A stretch of DNA of 64,000 bases from Pelomonas sp966111775 (GTDB lineage Bacteria > Pseudomonadota > Gammaproteobacteria > Burkholderiales > Burkholderiaceae_C). The notes below the pieces were generated by a model that saw only the letters and a program-made list of their open reading frames with translations, searched no databases and was not told the DNA's origin. The translations under genes were made by a program, and so were the position numbers. This document shows, piece after piece, positions 1-9,040 of the stretch. The stretch is from positions 1 to 64,000 of the forward strand of contig CBHWBD010000006.1 in assembly GCA_966111775.1 (NCBI GenBank), read 5' to 3'. How positions within the stretch are numbered: position 1 is the stretch's first letter; every line of letters begins with the position of its first letter.

Positions 1-2
1 TC

Positions 3-773
3 CGCGTGACCGGCTACAACAAGCGCACCGACCTGCGCCTGGACATCCCGGCCGTGACCCTGGACTCGGCCAGCGTCAACACGCTGATCCTGACCGCTTC
101 CGACGGCGGCGTGCTCGTCAACGGCATCAGCGTCGTCCAGAAGGGCGCCGTCAAGAACTTCGCCAACACCCAGAGCCGCGTGCGTACCGTCGCTGCCCTG
201 ACCAACGGCGGCACGGTGACCTCGGCCATCAACGGCCAGACCATGTTCACCGGCGCCATCAGCCCGCTGATCAGCGACTACGTGACGACGGCCTCCGGCG
301 CCACCACGCTGTCGGTGCAAGTGGGTGGCGTGACCTACCCCTTCACGGCCCCGACGCTGACGGCCGGCAAGGACACCACGCTGCTGGTCTGGGGTGACGT
401 CTCGGCGCCCAAGATGTCGGTGCTGGACGACGACAACCGCCTGCCCACCATCAGCGGCAACGTGAAGATCCGCATGGTCAACGCCATCGCCGCCCAGACG
501 GCCGGTGTGTCGCTGAACGTCGACTTCAGCACCATCGCTTCCAATGTGCTGCCGGGTACGGCCTCCACGCCGAACAGCATCTCGTCCACGACGGCTTCGC
601 AAGTCGACGTGACGGTGCCGACCTCGGCCACGCCGATCTACACCAACTCCACGCTGGCCTTCCCGGCCAACAGCGTCTGGACCTTCTTCGCCGTGCCCAA
701 CACGGCCACGACGGCCACGACCAACTCGCCGGTGCCGGGCATGTCCGCCCTGCCCAAGCGCGAGCGCCCGTAA
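3..773 (+). CDS. DUF4397-type protein, 5' truncated by window edge
   Basis: The reading frame is open at the left edge of the window, so this is the C-terminal part (about 256 residues) of a longer protein. It is rich in Thr, Ser, Ala and Val in short beta-strand-like repeats, with phrases such as VRMVNA-like RMVNAIA and VDFS. This fits the DUF4397 family of exported beta-sandwich proteins found in many Burkholderiales. The signal peptide would lie outside the window. A strong hairpin terminator follows about 20 bases after the stop, so the gene probably ends its transcript. The role is unknown; extracytoplasmic location is inferred from composition. Confidence 0.65.
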   Translation, partial: RVTGYNKRTDLRLDIPAVTLDSASVNTLILTASDGGVLVNGISVVQKGAVKNFANTQSRVRTVAALTNGGTVTSAINGQTMFTGAISPLISDYVTTASGATTLSVQVGGVTYPFTAPTLTAGKDTTLLVWGDVSAPKMSVLDDDNRLPTISGNVKIRMVNAIAAQTAGVSLNVDFSTIASNVLPGTASTPNSISSTTASQVDVTVPTSATPIYTNSTLAFPANSVWTFFAVPNTATTATTNSPVPGMSALPKRERP

Positions 774-793
774 GCGTCAGCAGACCTTCGCTG

Positions 794-826
794 AGCCCCC
801 GAGCCTCGCGGCCGGGGGCTTTTTTC
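794..826 (+). terminator. Rho-independent terminator after the DUF4397 gene
   Basis: The arms AGCCCCC and GGGGGCT flank a 13-base loop and are followed directly by a T-run (TTTTTTC). It lies 20 bases downstream of the stop codon. Confidence 0.85.
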
Positions 827-853
827 TTGGCCGGTCGCGGCGAAGATTCGCGC

Positions 854-1543
854 ATGCCCGCTCCAACTCGCATTCACCTGCAGCGCCTGCGCCTGCTCTG
901 GCGCAGCGCCGGCTGGCCCAGCCAGGACCTGGTCGAGGTCGAGCTGCTGGCGGCCGGCTGGGTCGAGCGCCTGCAGGAGGCCGACGGCCGCGAGCGCCTG
1001 CGCGTCACCGATGCCGGCGTCGCCCACATCGCCGCCTCGCTGACCCGCAACCGCGCCGCGCGCGACGCCCACGAGGGTCTGGTCGAGCGCGTCGCCACCG
1101 AGATGCAGCGCGCCGGCCGCATCGCCTGGCGCGGCCTCACGCTGCGTGCCGGCCTGCCCGGTGAGGACGGCAAGACGCTGTGGGTCAACGCCATGCCCGA
1201 CGTCTATTCCATCCGCCACAGCACGGTGGAGGACTACCTCGAGCCGGCCATCCACGAGATCAAGGTCAGCCGCGCCGACCTGCTCGGCGAGCTGCGCCGG
1301 CCGGCCAAGTCGGCCGCCTATCGGGCCCTGTGCGGCCAGTGCTGGTTCGTCATCAAGGCCGGCATCGCCCAGCCCGAGGAGATCCCGGCCGACTATGGCG
1401 TGCTGATTGGCCACGCCAACCACCTCGAGCTGGCCCGGCCGGCGCCCAAGCGCGCCCACAAGCCCGACTTCGCCACCTGGATGGCGCTGGCGCGTGCGAC
1501 GCCCCTGGCCTCGCCCGAGGATCCGCAGTCCGAGCTCGCCTGA
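854..1543 (+). CDS. MmcB-like PD-(D/E)XK nuclease-fold protein
   Basis: A 229-residue soluble protein. The N-terminal 80 residues look like a winged-helix domain (helical, ending ERLRVTDAG). The second half has a possible restriction-nuclease core: DVYSIR near residue 116, then the E-x-K motif HEIKVSRAD at about 134-142, followed by a conserved-looking helix and the strand CWFVI. This arrangement resembles MmcB/DUF1052 DNA-repair proteins, where a D...ExK triad is expected. The ATG at 854 is preferred over an upstream TTG at 827 because the earlier start would run into the terminator region. Function as a nuclease is inference; no partner gene is adjacent. Confidence 0.55.
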   Translation: MPAPTRIHLQRLRLLWRSAGWPSQDLVEVELLAAGWVERLQEADGRERLRVTDAGVAHIAASLTRNRAARDAHEGLVERVATEMQRAGRIAWRGLTLRAGLPGEDGKTLWVNAMPDVYSIRHSTVEDYLEPAIHEIKVSRADLLGELRRPAKSAAYRALCGQCWFVIKAGIAQPEEIPADYGVLIGHANHLELARPAPKRAHKPDFATWMALARATPLASPEDPQSELA

Positions 1544-1585
1544 GAAGCTGCCCATAATCGCCGCGCCAGAACAAGGGGAGGCGCC

Positions 1586-4237
1586 ATGATGCGCACGTGG
1601 AGGAAAAGGCTGGCCGGTGCCTGCCTGCTGTGGGGGCTGCTGGTCCCGGGGGCGCAAGCAGCGGACGCTCCCGCGGGGGCCAAGGGCGTGAGCTTTGCGC
1701 CGCCGCCCGCCTGGGTGGATGCCCAGGCCGTGCCGCTGGAGGCCGCCGCGCCGGCCGAGGGCGTGAGCCAGGGCCGCCACTATCTGCTGGCCGACCAGCA
1801 GGTGCGCGTCGCCGGCTCGACGCTGACCGACTACCACCATGTGGCCACCCGCGCCGTGAACGAGCGGGGCGTCGAGGACATTGCCAATGTGCAGATCCGC
1901 TTCGACCCCAGCTACCAGACCCTGACCGTGCACCGCATCGAGGTGAAGCGCGCCGGCCGCGTCGTCTTCCGCGTGGCGCCGGGCGGGCTGAAGCTGCTGC
2001 AGCGCGAAGCCAGCCTGGAGTCGCTGATCTTCGACGGCCGGCTGACGGCCCATGTGGCGCTGCAGGACGTGCGCGTCGGCGACGTCGTCGAGACGGTCTA
2101 CAGCGTGCAGGGCAGCAATCCCGTCTTCGGCGGCAGCCGCTTCGGCAGCTTCGATTTCGACTGGGGCGTGCCGGTGGCCTACCGCCATGCACGCCTGCTC
2201 TGGCCCCAGGGCCGGCCGCTGCACTGGAAGCTGCACAACGACGCCAAGCCCGCCAGCGTCAGCGAAGCCAACGGCGAGCTGGACCATCGCTGGCGACTGC
2301 GCGACGTGCCGGCGCGGCTGGTCGACAACGACAGCCCCGGCTGGTACGACCCCTATGCCTGGGCCGAGTGGGGCGAGTTCGAGGACTGGGCCGCCGTGGC
2401 CCGCTGGGCCCTGCCGCTGTACCGCCTGCCGGCCGGCCCGGTGCCGGCTGTCGACCGCGAGGTCGCCCGCATCGCCGCCGCGACGACCGACCCCGAGCAA
2501 CGCCTGCTGGCCGCCCTGCGCTTCGTGCAGCGCGAGGTGCGCTACCTCGGCATCGAGATGGGCGCCAACTCGCATGCGCCGCATTCGCCCGAACTGGTGC
2601 TGCAGCGCCGCTTCGGCGACTGCAAGGACAAGACCCTGCTCAGCCTCGCCCTGCTGCGTGGCCTGGGCATCCCGGCCCGGCCCGCCCTGGTGCACACCAC
2701 GCTGCGCCAGGCCACCGCCGAGCGCCTGCCCACGCCGTGGGCCTTCAACCACGTGCTGGTGCAGGCCGATGTCGGCGGCCGGCGCGTCTGGCTGGACCCG
2801 ACCCGCGCGCCGCAGGCGGGCAAGGGCATCGCGCAATGGGTGCAGGCCGACTTCGGCCGCGCCCTGCTGGTGGATGCCGACACGCGCGAGCTCGTGCCCA
2901 TGGCCGGCGTCGAAGCCCGTGCGCTCAAGCGCGAGCTGCACGCCGTGCTGGACGCCAGCGCCGGCTACGACAAGCCCGCCACGCTCACCATCACGACGCA
3001 CACCCAGGGCGAAGCCGCCGAGGTGCTGCGCAATGCCCTGGCCACCACGTCCCGCCAGGACCTGCAGAAGCAATACCTCGACTTCTATGCCGCGAGCTAT
3101 CCGGGCCTGGCCGTGGACCAGCCCTTCACCACCCGCGACGACCTCGATGCCAACACGCTGGAACTGGTCGAGCACTACCGCATGCCCAGCTACTGGGTGC
3201 GCAACGACAAGCTGGCCCGCTGGACCGGCGAGCTCGAGGTGCCCGACCTGCACGAATGGCTGCGTCGCCCGCAGGGCCTGAACCGGCAGGGCCCGCTGGG
3301 ACTGCGCCATCCGGTGGACTTCAAGCTCGTCAGCGAATTCCGCCTGCCCCAGGTCTGGGACATCAAGCCCGACAACCTCGTCTTCGAGGACCCCGCCTTC
3401 TTGCTGCAGCGCGAGGAGGCCTGGCACGACCGCAACGTCGTCGTGCTGACCGACCACTACCAGACCCGCGCCGACCATGTCGACGCGGCCGGCATGCAGC
3501 GCTACGTGGCCCAGCTCGACAAGGCGCGCGCGGGCATCAGCTACAACCTCTACCGCCAGGACGATGCCGCCCCGGCGCCCGCCGCGCCCAAGGCCCTGGG
3601 TAGCGACTCGCCGCACTGGCTGCCGCTGGTCGTCGGCCTGCTGACCCTGGGTGGCCTGGGCGTGCTGGCGCGGCGTCTCTACCGCTGGGACCCCGAGCCA
3701 GCGGCCTTGCACGGTGGGACCCAGCCGCACACGGCCCTGGGGGGCTGGCTCTGGCTGCCCCTGATCGGCCTGGCCGCGACGCCCTTCACCGTCGGCAAGG
3801 TGATCCTCGACTCGCTGCCGGCCCTGACCGTGCAGGGCTGGAGCACGCTGACCGTGGCGGCCTCGCCGAGCTACCACCCGCTGTGGGCGCCCCTGCTGCT
3901 CATCGAACTCGCCCTCAACCTCGCCCTCGTGGCCGGCGCCCTGCTGCTGCTCGTGCTGATGCTGAAGCGCCGCAGCAACATGCCGCGCATCTACATGCTC
4001 TGGCTGGCACTCGCGGCCGCGGCCTCTTTGGGCGACGCGCTGGCAACGCCGCTGATCCCGGCGCTGAGCGAGCGCTGGACGGCCAAGGACGCCGGGTTGG
4101 CCGTGCGTGCCTGCGTGTTCGCGGCCATCTGGATCACCTACTTCCGCAGCTCCGAACGCGTGCGGCTGACCTTTGTGCAACGCCTGAGCAAGGCACGGGC
4201 CGACGCCGCACAATCCACCTCAGCCAGTCCTGCCTGA
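1586..4237 (+). CDS. DUF3857/transglutaminase-like membrane protein with C-terminal DUF2569-like segment
   Basis: An 883-residue protein with an N-terminal signal peptide (basic MMRTWRKR then a hydrophobic run ending near AQA). Residues about 50-230 match the DUF3857 beta domain. A transglutaminase-like core follows, with the likely catalytic Cys346 in FGDCKDK, His389 in FNHVLV and Asp404 in WLDP, so the triad appears intact. Near residue 675 a transmembrane helix begins, and the last 160 residues contain several more membrane helices (LGGWLWLPLIG), as in DUF2569 proteins. A good Shine-Dalgarno (GGGGAGG) precedes the ATG. The enzymatic half is predicted to face the periplasm. Substrate is unknown. 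The next gene follows after 10 bases, so the two may be cotranscribed. Confidence 0.8.
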   Translation: MMRTWRKRLAGACLLWGLLVPGAQAADAPAGAKGVSFAPPPAWVDAQAVPLEAAAPAEGVSQGRHYLLADQQVRVAGSTLTDYHHVATRAVNERGVEDIANVQIRFDPSYQTLTVHRIEVKRAGRVVFRVAPGGLKLLQREASLESLIFDGRLTAHVALQDVRVGDVVETVYSVQGSNPVFGGSRFGSFDFDWGVPVAYRHARLLWPQGRPLHWKLHNDAKPASVSEANGELDHRWRLRDVPARLVDNDSPGWYDPYAWAEWGEFEDWAAVARWALPLYRLPAGPVPAVDREVARIAAATTDPEQRLLAALRFVQREVRYLGIEMGANSHAPHSPELVLQRRFGDCKDKTLLSLALLRGLGIPARPALVHTTLRQATAERLPTPWAFNHVLVQADVGGRRVWLDPTRAPQAGKGIAQWVQADFGRALLVDADTRELVPMAGVEARALKRELHAVLDASAGYDKPATLTITTHTQGEAAEVLRNALATTSRQDLQKQYLDFYAASYPGLAVDQPFTTRDDLDANTLELVEHYRMPSYWVRNDKLARWTGELEVPDLHEWLRRPQGLNRQGPLGLRHPVDFKLVSEFRLPQVWDIKPDNLVFEDPAFLLQREEAWHDRNVVVLTDHYQTRADHVDAAGMQRYVAQLDKARAGISYNLYRQDDAAPAPAAPKALGSDSPHWLPLVVGLLTLGGLGVLARRLYRWDPEPAALHGGTQPHTALGGWLWLPLIGLAATPFTVGKVILDSLPALTVQGWSTLTVAASPSYHPLWAPLLLIELALNLALVAGALLLLVLMLKRRSNMPRIYMLWLALAAAASLGDALATPLIPALSERWTAKDAGLAVRACVFAAIWITYFRSSERVRLTFVQRLSKARADAAQSTSASPA

Positions 4238-4247
4238 GCCCGAGCCC

Positions 4248-4664
4248 ATGGCCGCCACCGCCAACAAGACCGTCCCGAGCGCCGCCGACGTCGTGGCCCA
4301 TTTCGCTGCCCAGCCCGAGGCGCGTGCCGCCGACTGCCGGGCGCTGGCCACGCTGATGCAGCGCGCCAGCGGCCACCCGCCGGTGATGTGGGGCCGCATG
4401 GTCGGCTTCGGCCATCACCACTACGTCTACGACAGCGGCCGCGAGGGCGACATCTTCGAGATCGGCTTCGCCAGCGGTGCCGGCGGCAAGGGCGACATCA
4501 GCCTCTATATCGGTGCGGGCGGCGCCGGACGCGAAGCCCTGCTGTCGCGCCTGGGCAAGCACCGCCAGGGCAAGGGCTGCGTCTACATCAAGCGCCTGGC
4601 CGACGTGGACCTGGGCGCGCTCGAAGCCCTCTGCGTGGCAGCGCTGAAGGACAAGCGCGCATGA
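4248..4664 (+). CDS. DUF1801 (YdhG/YjbR-like) protein
   Basis: A 138-residue soluble protein with the signature of DUF1801: an early helical region (DVVAHFAAQP), the PPVMWGRMVGFG segment, and the C-terminal GCVYIKRLADVDLGALEAL helix. The family is small and cytosolic with no established activity. Its stop overlaps the start of the next gene as ATGA, which implies translational coupling. Confidence 0.8.
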   Translation: MAATANKTVPSAADVVAHFAAQPEARAADCRALATLMQRASGHPPVMWGRMVGFGHHHYVYDSGREGDIFEIGFASGAGGKGDISLYIGAGGAGREALLSRLGKHRQGKGCVYIKRLADVDLGALEALCVAALKDKRA

Positions 4665-4891
4665 GCATCGGTCCCCTGCTTGACGCGAACTGCCCACGCT
4701 GCGGTGGCGGCTTCGAATGCGGCGTGCAGGCCGGCCACTGCGCCTGCTTCGGCATCCGGCTGACCGAGAGGCTGCGCGTCGAGCTGGCCGAGCAGTACAG
4801 CGGTTGCCTGTGCCTGCCTTGTTTGCGCGAGCTGATCGAGGCCGACCTGCGGCGTCAGCCCGTGATGGGCTCGGCCAAAGCCTCCGGCTGA
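4661..4891 (+). CDS. Cysteine-rich CWC family protein
   Basis: A 76-residue protein with eight cysteines in a zinc-ribbon-like arrangement: CPRCGGGFECG, then HCACFG, then CLCLPCL. This is the pattern of the small CWC (cysteine-rich with Trp/Cys) family. It starts by a 4-base ATGA overlap with the DUF1801 gene and ends by a 37-base tail-to-tail overlap with the convergent gene on the minus strand. Metal binding is inferred from cysteine spacing. Confidence 0.75.
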   Translation: MSIGPLLDANCPRCGGGFECGVQAGHCACFGIRLTERLRVELAEQYSGCLCLPCLRELIEADLRRQPVMGSAKASG

Positions 4892-5307
4892 CCTGCGGCC
4901 GCCACCTCGGCCAGATAGCCCGCCAGCCGGGCCGTGTCGCAGTGCACCGTCAGCGCGCTGACGCGGCCCCAGCGCAGCTCGAACTCGTGCATGCCGACAT
5001 TGCTGCCCTCGCGGCCGCCGGGCAGCTGGAAGCGGTCGCGCCAGCTGATGACGGCGCGCGTGCGCCAGGGCCAGCCGCTGACCCAGACACCGTCGACCTC
5101 GAAGCGCAGCCCCGGCAGCAGGCGCTGCAGCCGGCCGTACCAGCGCGTCGTCGCGCTCAGGTCGCGGCGCTCGCCGCCCAGGGCGTGGCTGCCCACCATG
5201 CGGTGGCGATGCGTGGCGGCGAACTGCGCCGGGATGCCCTCGTAGCGCCCCGCATTCAGCTCGGCAAAGGCGTTCAGCAATTTGCGCCTGACGATGGCGT
5301 GATACAT
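4855..5307 (-). CDS. NTF2-like / SnoaL-like protein
   Basis: A 150-residue protein, beginning MYHAIVRRKL, with the layout of the NTF2-like superfamily: N-terminal helices (LLNAFAELNAGRYEG), a HxxxG-type segment, then the beta sheet containing VSGWPWRTRAVISWRDRF and GMHEFELRWGRVSALTVH. The start is chosen at 5307 because a strong GGAAGG Shine-Dalgarno lies just upstream and the frame above it is atypical. It is divergent from the TetR gene at 5445, with two palindromic operators between them, so it is the likely target of that regulator. Substrate is unknown. Confidence 0.7.
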   Translation of the reverse strand: MYHAIVRRKLLNAFAELNAGRYEGIPAQFAATHRHRMVGSHALGGERRDLSATTRWYGRLQRLLPGLRFEVDGVWVSGWPWRTRAVISWRDRFQLPGGREGSNVGMHEFELRWGRVSALTVHCDTARLAGYLAEVAAAGQPEALAEPITG

Positions 5308-5380
5308 GGCCACTTTCCTTCCACGTGCTCCGTCCCGATCAGCCAGCATCCGACTGCAGCAACCAGCCGGCGAAGTCATA

Positions 5381-5399
5381 ATCTTGACGATGTAAAGAT
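5381..5399. promoter_or_regulatory. Palindromic operator, copy 1
   Basis: ATCTTG-N7-AAAGAT, near-perfect dyad. It matches copy 2 at 16 of 19 positions and lies in the divergent region between the NTF2-like gene and the TetR gene. Likely binding site of the TetR protein (inference). Confidence 0.6.
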
Positions 5400-5418
5400 A
5401 AGGCCAGTATCGATCTTG

Positions 5419-5437
5419 ATCTTGTCGATGGCAAGAT
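5419..5437. promoter_or_regulatory. Palindromic operator, copy 2
   Basis: ATCTTG-N7-CAAGAT, perfect 6-base arms, ending 7 bases before the TetR start codon at 5445. It is 38 bases from copy 1, start to start. Confidence 0.65.
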
Positions 5438-5444
5438 ATGCTTC

Positions 5445-6194
5445 ATGAGCACCAAGCCTGCTTCGAAACGACCGCCCACCGGCAAGGCGGCCGTGGCCAA
5501 GCCGGCGCGTGCGCCGCGCGCTGCACAGGCGGCGGGCCAGACGGTGGCGGCCGAGCCCAGGGCCGAGCGTCCGCCGCGGCCGCGCACCAAGGCGGCCGGC
5601 GTCTATCACCACGGTGATCTGCGCGAGGCCTTGCTGGATGCCGCCGAGGCCCTGCTCGCCCAGCGCGGCGCGGCGGGCCTGGGGCTGCGTGACGTGGCCC
5701 GCGGTGCCGGCGTGTCGCATGCGGCGCCCTATCACCACTTCGCCGGCCTGCCCGAGCTGCTGGCGGCTCTGGCCGAGCGCAGCTTCCGGCAGTTGGGTGC
5801 CACCATGCAGGCGGGCGTCGACGCCCACCCGGGCGATGCGCGCGAGCAGTTGCTGGCCATCGCCACGGCCTACGTCGATTTCGCCCGGCGTCGCCCGGCG
5901 CGTTTTCGCTTGATGTTCGGCCCGGTGCTGGCGTCGCGCCATCAGCATCCGGGCCTGGATCGCGCGGCCGAGGCGAGCTTTCGCGTGCTGCTGGACGCGG
6001 CAACGCGTTTCGACGCAGCGTCCGGTCCGCTGATCGCCCTGACCGGCTGGAGCCTGGCCCATGGCCTGTCGCATCTGAGCCTGGACGCGGCTTTCACCGG
6101 CCTGCCCCTGCCCGGCCCCCTGCCGGAGCCTTCGGAGTTGGTGCGTCTGATGAGTGGCATGGTGTTGGCCCCTCGCCCAGTCCCGCAGCGTTGA
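5445..6194 (+). CDS. TetR/AcrR family regulator (WHG-type C terminus)
   Basis: A 249-residue repressor. The first 50 residues form a basic, Ala/Pro/Lys-rich extension. The TetR helix-turn-helix follows at about 53-105 (YHHGDLREALLDAAEALLAQRG, then LGLRDVARGAGVSHAAPYHHFAG). The C-terminal ligand domain ends in a helix of the WHG type (ALTGWSLAHGLSHL). It is divergent from the NTF2-like gene. The two dyads upstream suggest autorepression and control of the neighbour. The ligand is unknown. Confidence 0.85.
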   Translation: MSTKPASKRPPTGKAAVAKPARAPRAAQAAGQTVAAEPRAERPPRPRTKAAGVYHHGDLREALLDAAEALLAQRGAAGLGLRDVARGAGVSHAAPYHHFAGLPELLAALAERSFRQLGATMQAGVDAHPGDAREQLLAIATAYVDFARRRPARFRLMFGPVLASRHQHPGLDRAAEASFRVLLDAATRFDAASGPLIALTGWSLAHGLSHLSLDAAFTGLPLPGPLPEPSELVRLMSGMVLAPRPVPQR

Positions 6195-6263
6195 ACGCGC
6201 GCGAACCTGGTCGGTCTTGCATACCGCGCAGCCGACGGAGCGGCTGCTCTTCGGCAGGCACGA

Positions 6264-6465
6264 CAAGTCCGCAGGACTTGCCGCGTCCGGCCCTAGCCCC
6301 CGCGGGGACGGCGATGCTCGCGGCATTGAACCGCGAGCACATCGCCAAGTGGGCCGGCTCGGTGAACTGGAGTCGGACACAAGCAGTCCCTGCGGACTGC
6401 TTGTGCCTACGGAAGGCCTTGGGACTCTGGCCCAAGGCAGGCCCGGCGCTCGGCCCGAGAACCCT
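6264..6465 (+). repeat. Dispersed hairpin-rich repeat, copy 1
   Basis: The 304-base gap between the TetR and EamA genes is occupied by stem-loop DNA. It contains CAAGTCC-GCA-GGACTTG (6264-6280), a 14-base stem GGCGATGCTCGCGG / CCGCGAGCA(CA)TCGCC (6310-6346), a perfect 12-base stem CACAAGCAGTCC with loop CTGC (6378-6405), and the string CCCGGCGCTCGGCCCG near 6442. The second stem, the GGGCCGGCT that follows it and the last string recur at 52170-52268. No convincing gene is present. This is probably a BIME-like intergenic repeat. Confidence 0.7.
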
Positions 6466-6498
6466 GTCGTCCGCTGGGCGAGGCATGATCGGTCTCCA

Positions 6499-7368
6499 AT
6501 GTCCGCCCTCGACCGCATCGCCCCGCCCCTGTTCATCTTCATCTGGGCCACCGGCTATATCGTCGCCAAGCTGGCGGCTCCCTACGCCGATCCGCTGACC
6601 TTCCTGGTCTGGCGCTATGCCGGCGTCATCGCGCTGATGCTGGGCCTGGCGCTGGCGGCGCGCGCGCCCTGGCCGTCGCGGCGCAACATGCTCCACCTGG
6701 CGGTCTCGGGACTGGGTATCCAGGCCCTCTACCTGGCCGGCGTCTGGGTCTCCATCCGCCAGGGTCTGCCGGCCGGCACCGCGGCGCTGATCGTCAACCT
6801 GCAGCCCGTGCTGGTGGCAGCGGCAGCGCCGCTGATCGGCGAGCGCGTGGCGCCACGGCAATGGGTGGGCGTGGCCCTGGGCCTGGGGGGCGTCATCCTC
6901 GTCATCTGGCACAAGCTCAACGTTGGCACCAGCTTCGGCCCGCCGCTGCTGCTCTGCCTGATGGCCCTGCTCGCCATCACGGGCGGCACGCTCTACCAGA
7001 AGCGTTTCGTGCCCCAGTTCGATCTGCGCACGGGCCAGGTCGTGCAGTTCGCGGCCGCGCTGGCCGTCACCTTGCCGGCCGCCTGGCTGTTCGAGCCCAT
7101 GCGCATCGAATGGAATGCCTCGGTGGGGGTGGCCATGGCCTGGAGCGTCCTGGTGCTGACGGCCGGCGGCATCAGCCTGATGTTCTACATGCTGCGCCAT
7201 GGCCGCGTGACGGCCGTGTCAAGCACCATGTATCTGGTGCCCTCTGTCACCTCGGTGATGGCGTGGTTGCTGTTCGGCGAGACACTTGGCGCACAAGCCA
7301 TCGCCGGCATGGGCGTGACGCTGCTCGGCGTCTATCTCGTCGTCGCGAGGAAACCGGAGACACCCTGA
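6499..7368 (+). CDS. EamA (DMT superfamily) exporter
   Basis: A 289-residue inner-membrane protein with about ten predicted helices in two EamA repeats. The first starts PPLFIFIWATGYIVAKLAAPYA; the second is after residue 150. The ATG at 6499 is preferred because the in-frame sequence above it is the repeat region. It ends one base before the acyl-CoA ligase start, so the two genes form an operon. The substrate cannot be read from the sequence. Confidence 0.85.
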   Translation: MSALDRIAPPLFIFIWATGYIVAKLAAPYADPLTFLVWRYAGVIALMLGLALAARAPWPSRRNMLHLAVSGLGIQALYLAGVWVSIRQGLPAGTAALIVNLQPVLVAAAAPLIGERVAPRQWVGVALGLGGVILVIWHKLNVGTSFGPPLLLCLMALLAITGGTLYQKRFVPQFDLRTGQVVQFAAALAVTLPAAWLFEPMRIEWNASVGVAMAWSVLVLTAGGISLMFYMLRHGRVTAVSSTMYLVPSVTSVMAWLLFGETLGAQAIAGMGVTLLGVYLVVARKPETP

Positions 7369-7369
7369 C

Positions 7370-9040
7370 ATGACGACCCGAGCGCATCACAAGGTTTGGC
7401 CCGTTCGCATCCCGCACGCCATCGAGCCGCCGGCCACGGCCCTGCCCGACAACCTGCTCGTCAACGCGCGCCGCTTCCCGCAGCGCCCGGCCCTGGTCTT
7501 CCTCGGCCAGAAGACGACCTATGCCGAGCTGGCTGCCCAGGTTGCGCGCCTGGCCGCCTGGCTGGCCCAGCGTGGCATTGGCAAGGGCGACCGCGTGCTC
7601 GTCGGCCTGCAGAACTGCCCCCAGCTCGTCATCGCCCACTACGCCGTGCTGAGCGCCAACGCCGTCGTCGTGCCGGTCAACCCGATGAACAAGGCGGCCG
7701 AGATCAAGCACCTCATCGAGGACAGCGGCGCCGTGCTGGCCATCACCAGCGCCGACCTCAGCGCCGAGTGGCTGTCGGCCGGCATGGCCGCCAAGGACCT
7801 GGTCATCACCCGCATGGCCGAGGTGCTGCCCGGTGGCCGCAGCAATGGTGACGGCCTGCCCCCGGGCTGGGCCGATTGGCTGAATGCCGACATCGCCCTG
7901 CCCGCGGGCGCCACGCCATGGTCCGAGGCCCTGGCCTGCACCGCTGCACCGCCGGTCATGACGGTGGGCGCCGGCGACCTGGCCCTGCTGCCCTACACGA
8001 GCGGCACCACGGGCAACCCCAAGGGCTGCATGCACAAGCACCGCAGCCTGCAGCACAACATCTTCGCCGGCGGCCTGTGGGCCAATGTCAGCCATGAGGA
8101 CGTGGTGCTTGGCGTCGTGCCCATGTTCCACATCACCGGCATGGTGGTCATCATGCACGGCACGCTGGCGGCTGGGGCCTGCCTGGTGCTGATGCCGCGC
8201 TGGCAGCGCGAATACGCCGCCCACCTCATCGCTACCCATCGCGTCACGCGCTGGACCAACATCCCCACCATGGTCATCGACCTGCTGGCCAGCCCTCAGG
8301 TCGACAGCTTCGACATGAGCAGCATGGTGACCATCGGCGGCGGCGGTGCCTCCATGCCACAGGCGATTGCCGAGCGGCTCTGGCAACGCTGGGGCCTGCG
8401 CTATATGGAAGGCTATGGCCTGACCGAGACGGCCGCGCCCAGCCACAGCAACCCCTATGACTCGCCCAAGCAGCAATGCCTGGGCGTGCCCTATATGAGT
8501 TGCGACTCGCGCGTCATCGACCCCGACACGCTGAAGGAACTGCCGCCCGGCGAGGCCGGCGAAATCATCGTGTGCGGCCCCATGGTTTTCGACGGCTACT
8601 GGCGCCGCCCGGACGCGACGGCGGCGGCCTTCATCGAGTTCGAGGGCAAGTCCTTCTTCCGCACCGGCGACATCGGCTATGCCGACAAGGACGGCTATTT
8701 CTTCATGACCGACCGCCTCAAGCGCATGATCAATGCGAGCGGCTTCAAGGTCTGGCCGAGCGAGGTCGAGAACCTCATGCACGCCCATCCCGGCATCGCC
8801 GAGGCCTGCATCATCTCGGCCCCCGACCCCTACCGCGGCGAGACCGTCAAGGCCGTCGTCGTCAGGCGCGCCGGGCATGAGTCACTGACCGAAGAACAGC
8901 TGCGCGACTGGTGCCGCGCCAACATGGCCGTCTACAAGGTGCCGGCCCTGATCGAGTTCGTCGACGTGCTACCCAAGAGCGGCGCGGGCAAGGTGATGTG
9001 GCGGGCGCTGCAGGAGAGGGAGAAGGCGCGCGGGGGGTGA
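7370..9040 (+). CDS. AMP-binding acyl-CoA ligase
   Basis: A 556-residue member of the adenylate-forming (ANL) superfamily. Visible motifs: the P-loop-like YTSGTTGNPKG at about 209-219, the GYGLTET core motif at about 348, RTGDIG at about 431, and the C-terminal catalytic lysine in SGAGKVMWR (Lys541). Length and motif order fit long- or medium-chain fatty-acid-CoA ligases acting in the cytosol on ATP, CoA and a carboxylic acid. It follows the EamA gene by one base. The exact chain-length preference cannot be inferred. Confidence 0.85.
   Translation: MTTRAHHKVWPVRIPHAIEPPATALPDNLLVNARRFPQRPALVFLGQKTTYAELAAQVARLAAWLAQRGIGKGDRVLVGLQNCPQLVIAHYAVLSANAVVVPVNPMNKAAEIKHLIEDSGAVLAITSADLSAEWLSAGMAAKDLVITRMAEVLPGGRSNGDGLPPGWADWLNADIALPAGATPWSEALACTAAPPVMTVGAGDLALLPYTSGTTGNPKGCMHKHRSLQHNIFAGGLWANVSHEDVVLGVVPMFHITGMVVIMHGTLAAGACLVLMPRWQREYAAHLIATHRVTRWTNIPTMVIDLLASPQVDSFDMSSMVTIGGGGASMPQAIAERLWQRWGLRYMEGYGLTETAAPSHSNPYDSPKQQCLGVPYMSCDSRVIDPDTLKELPPGEAGEIIVCGPMVFDGYWRRPDATAAAFIEFEGKSFFRTGDIGYADKDGYFFMTDRLKRMINASGFKVWPSEVENLMHAHPGIAEACIISAPDPYRGETVKAVVVRRAGHESLTEEQLRDWCRANMAVYKVPALIEFVDVLPKSGAGKVMWRALQEREKARGG

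Noticed and set aside
638..4213. A 1191-residue minus-strand open frame opposite the DUF3857 gene
   Set aside because: It is an antisense shadow in very GC-rich DNA: Gly/Gln/Arg/His-rich with no domain, and the plus strand has a clear transglutaminase-type gene.
7247..8878. A 543-residue minus-strand open frame opposite the acyl-CoA ligase
   Set aside because: The ligase on the plus strand carries all ANL motifs; the antisense frame is His/Gly/Val-rich shadow sequence.
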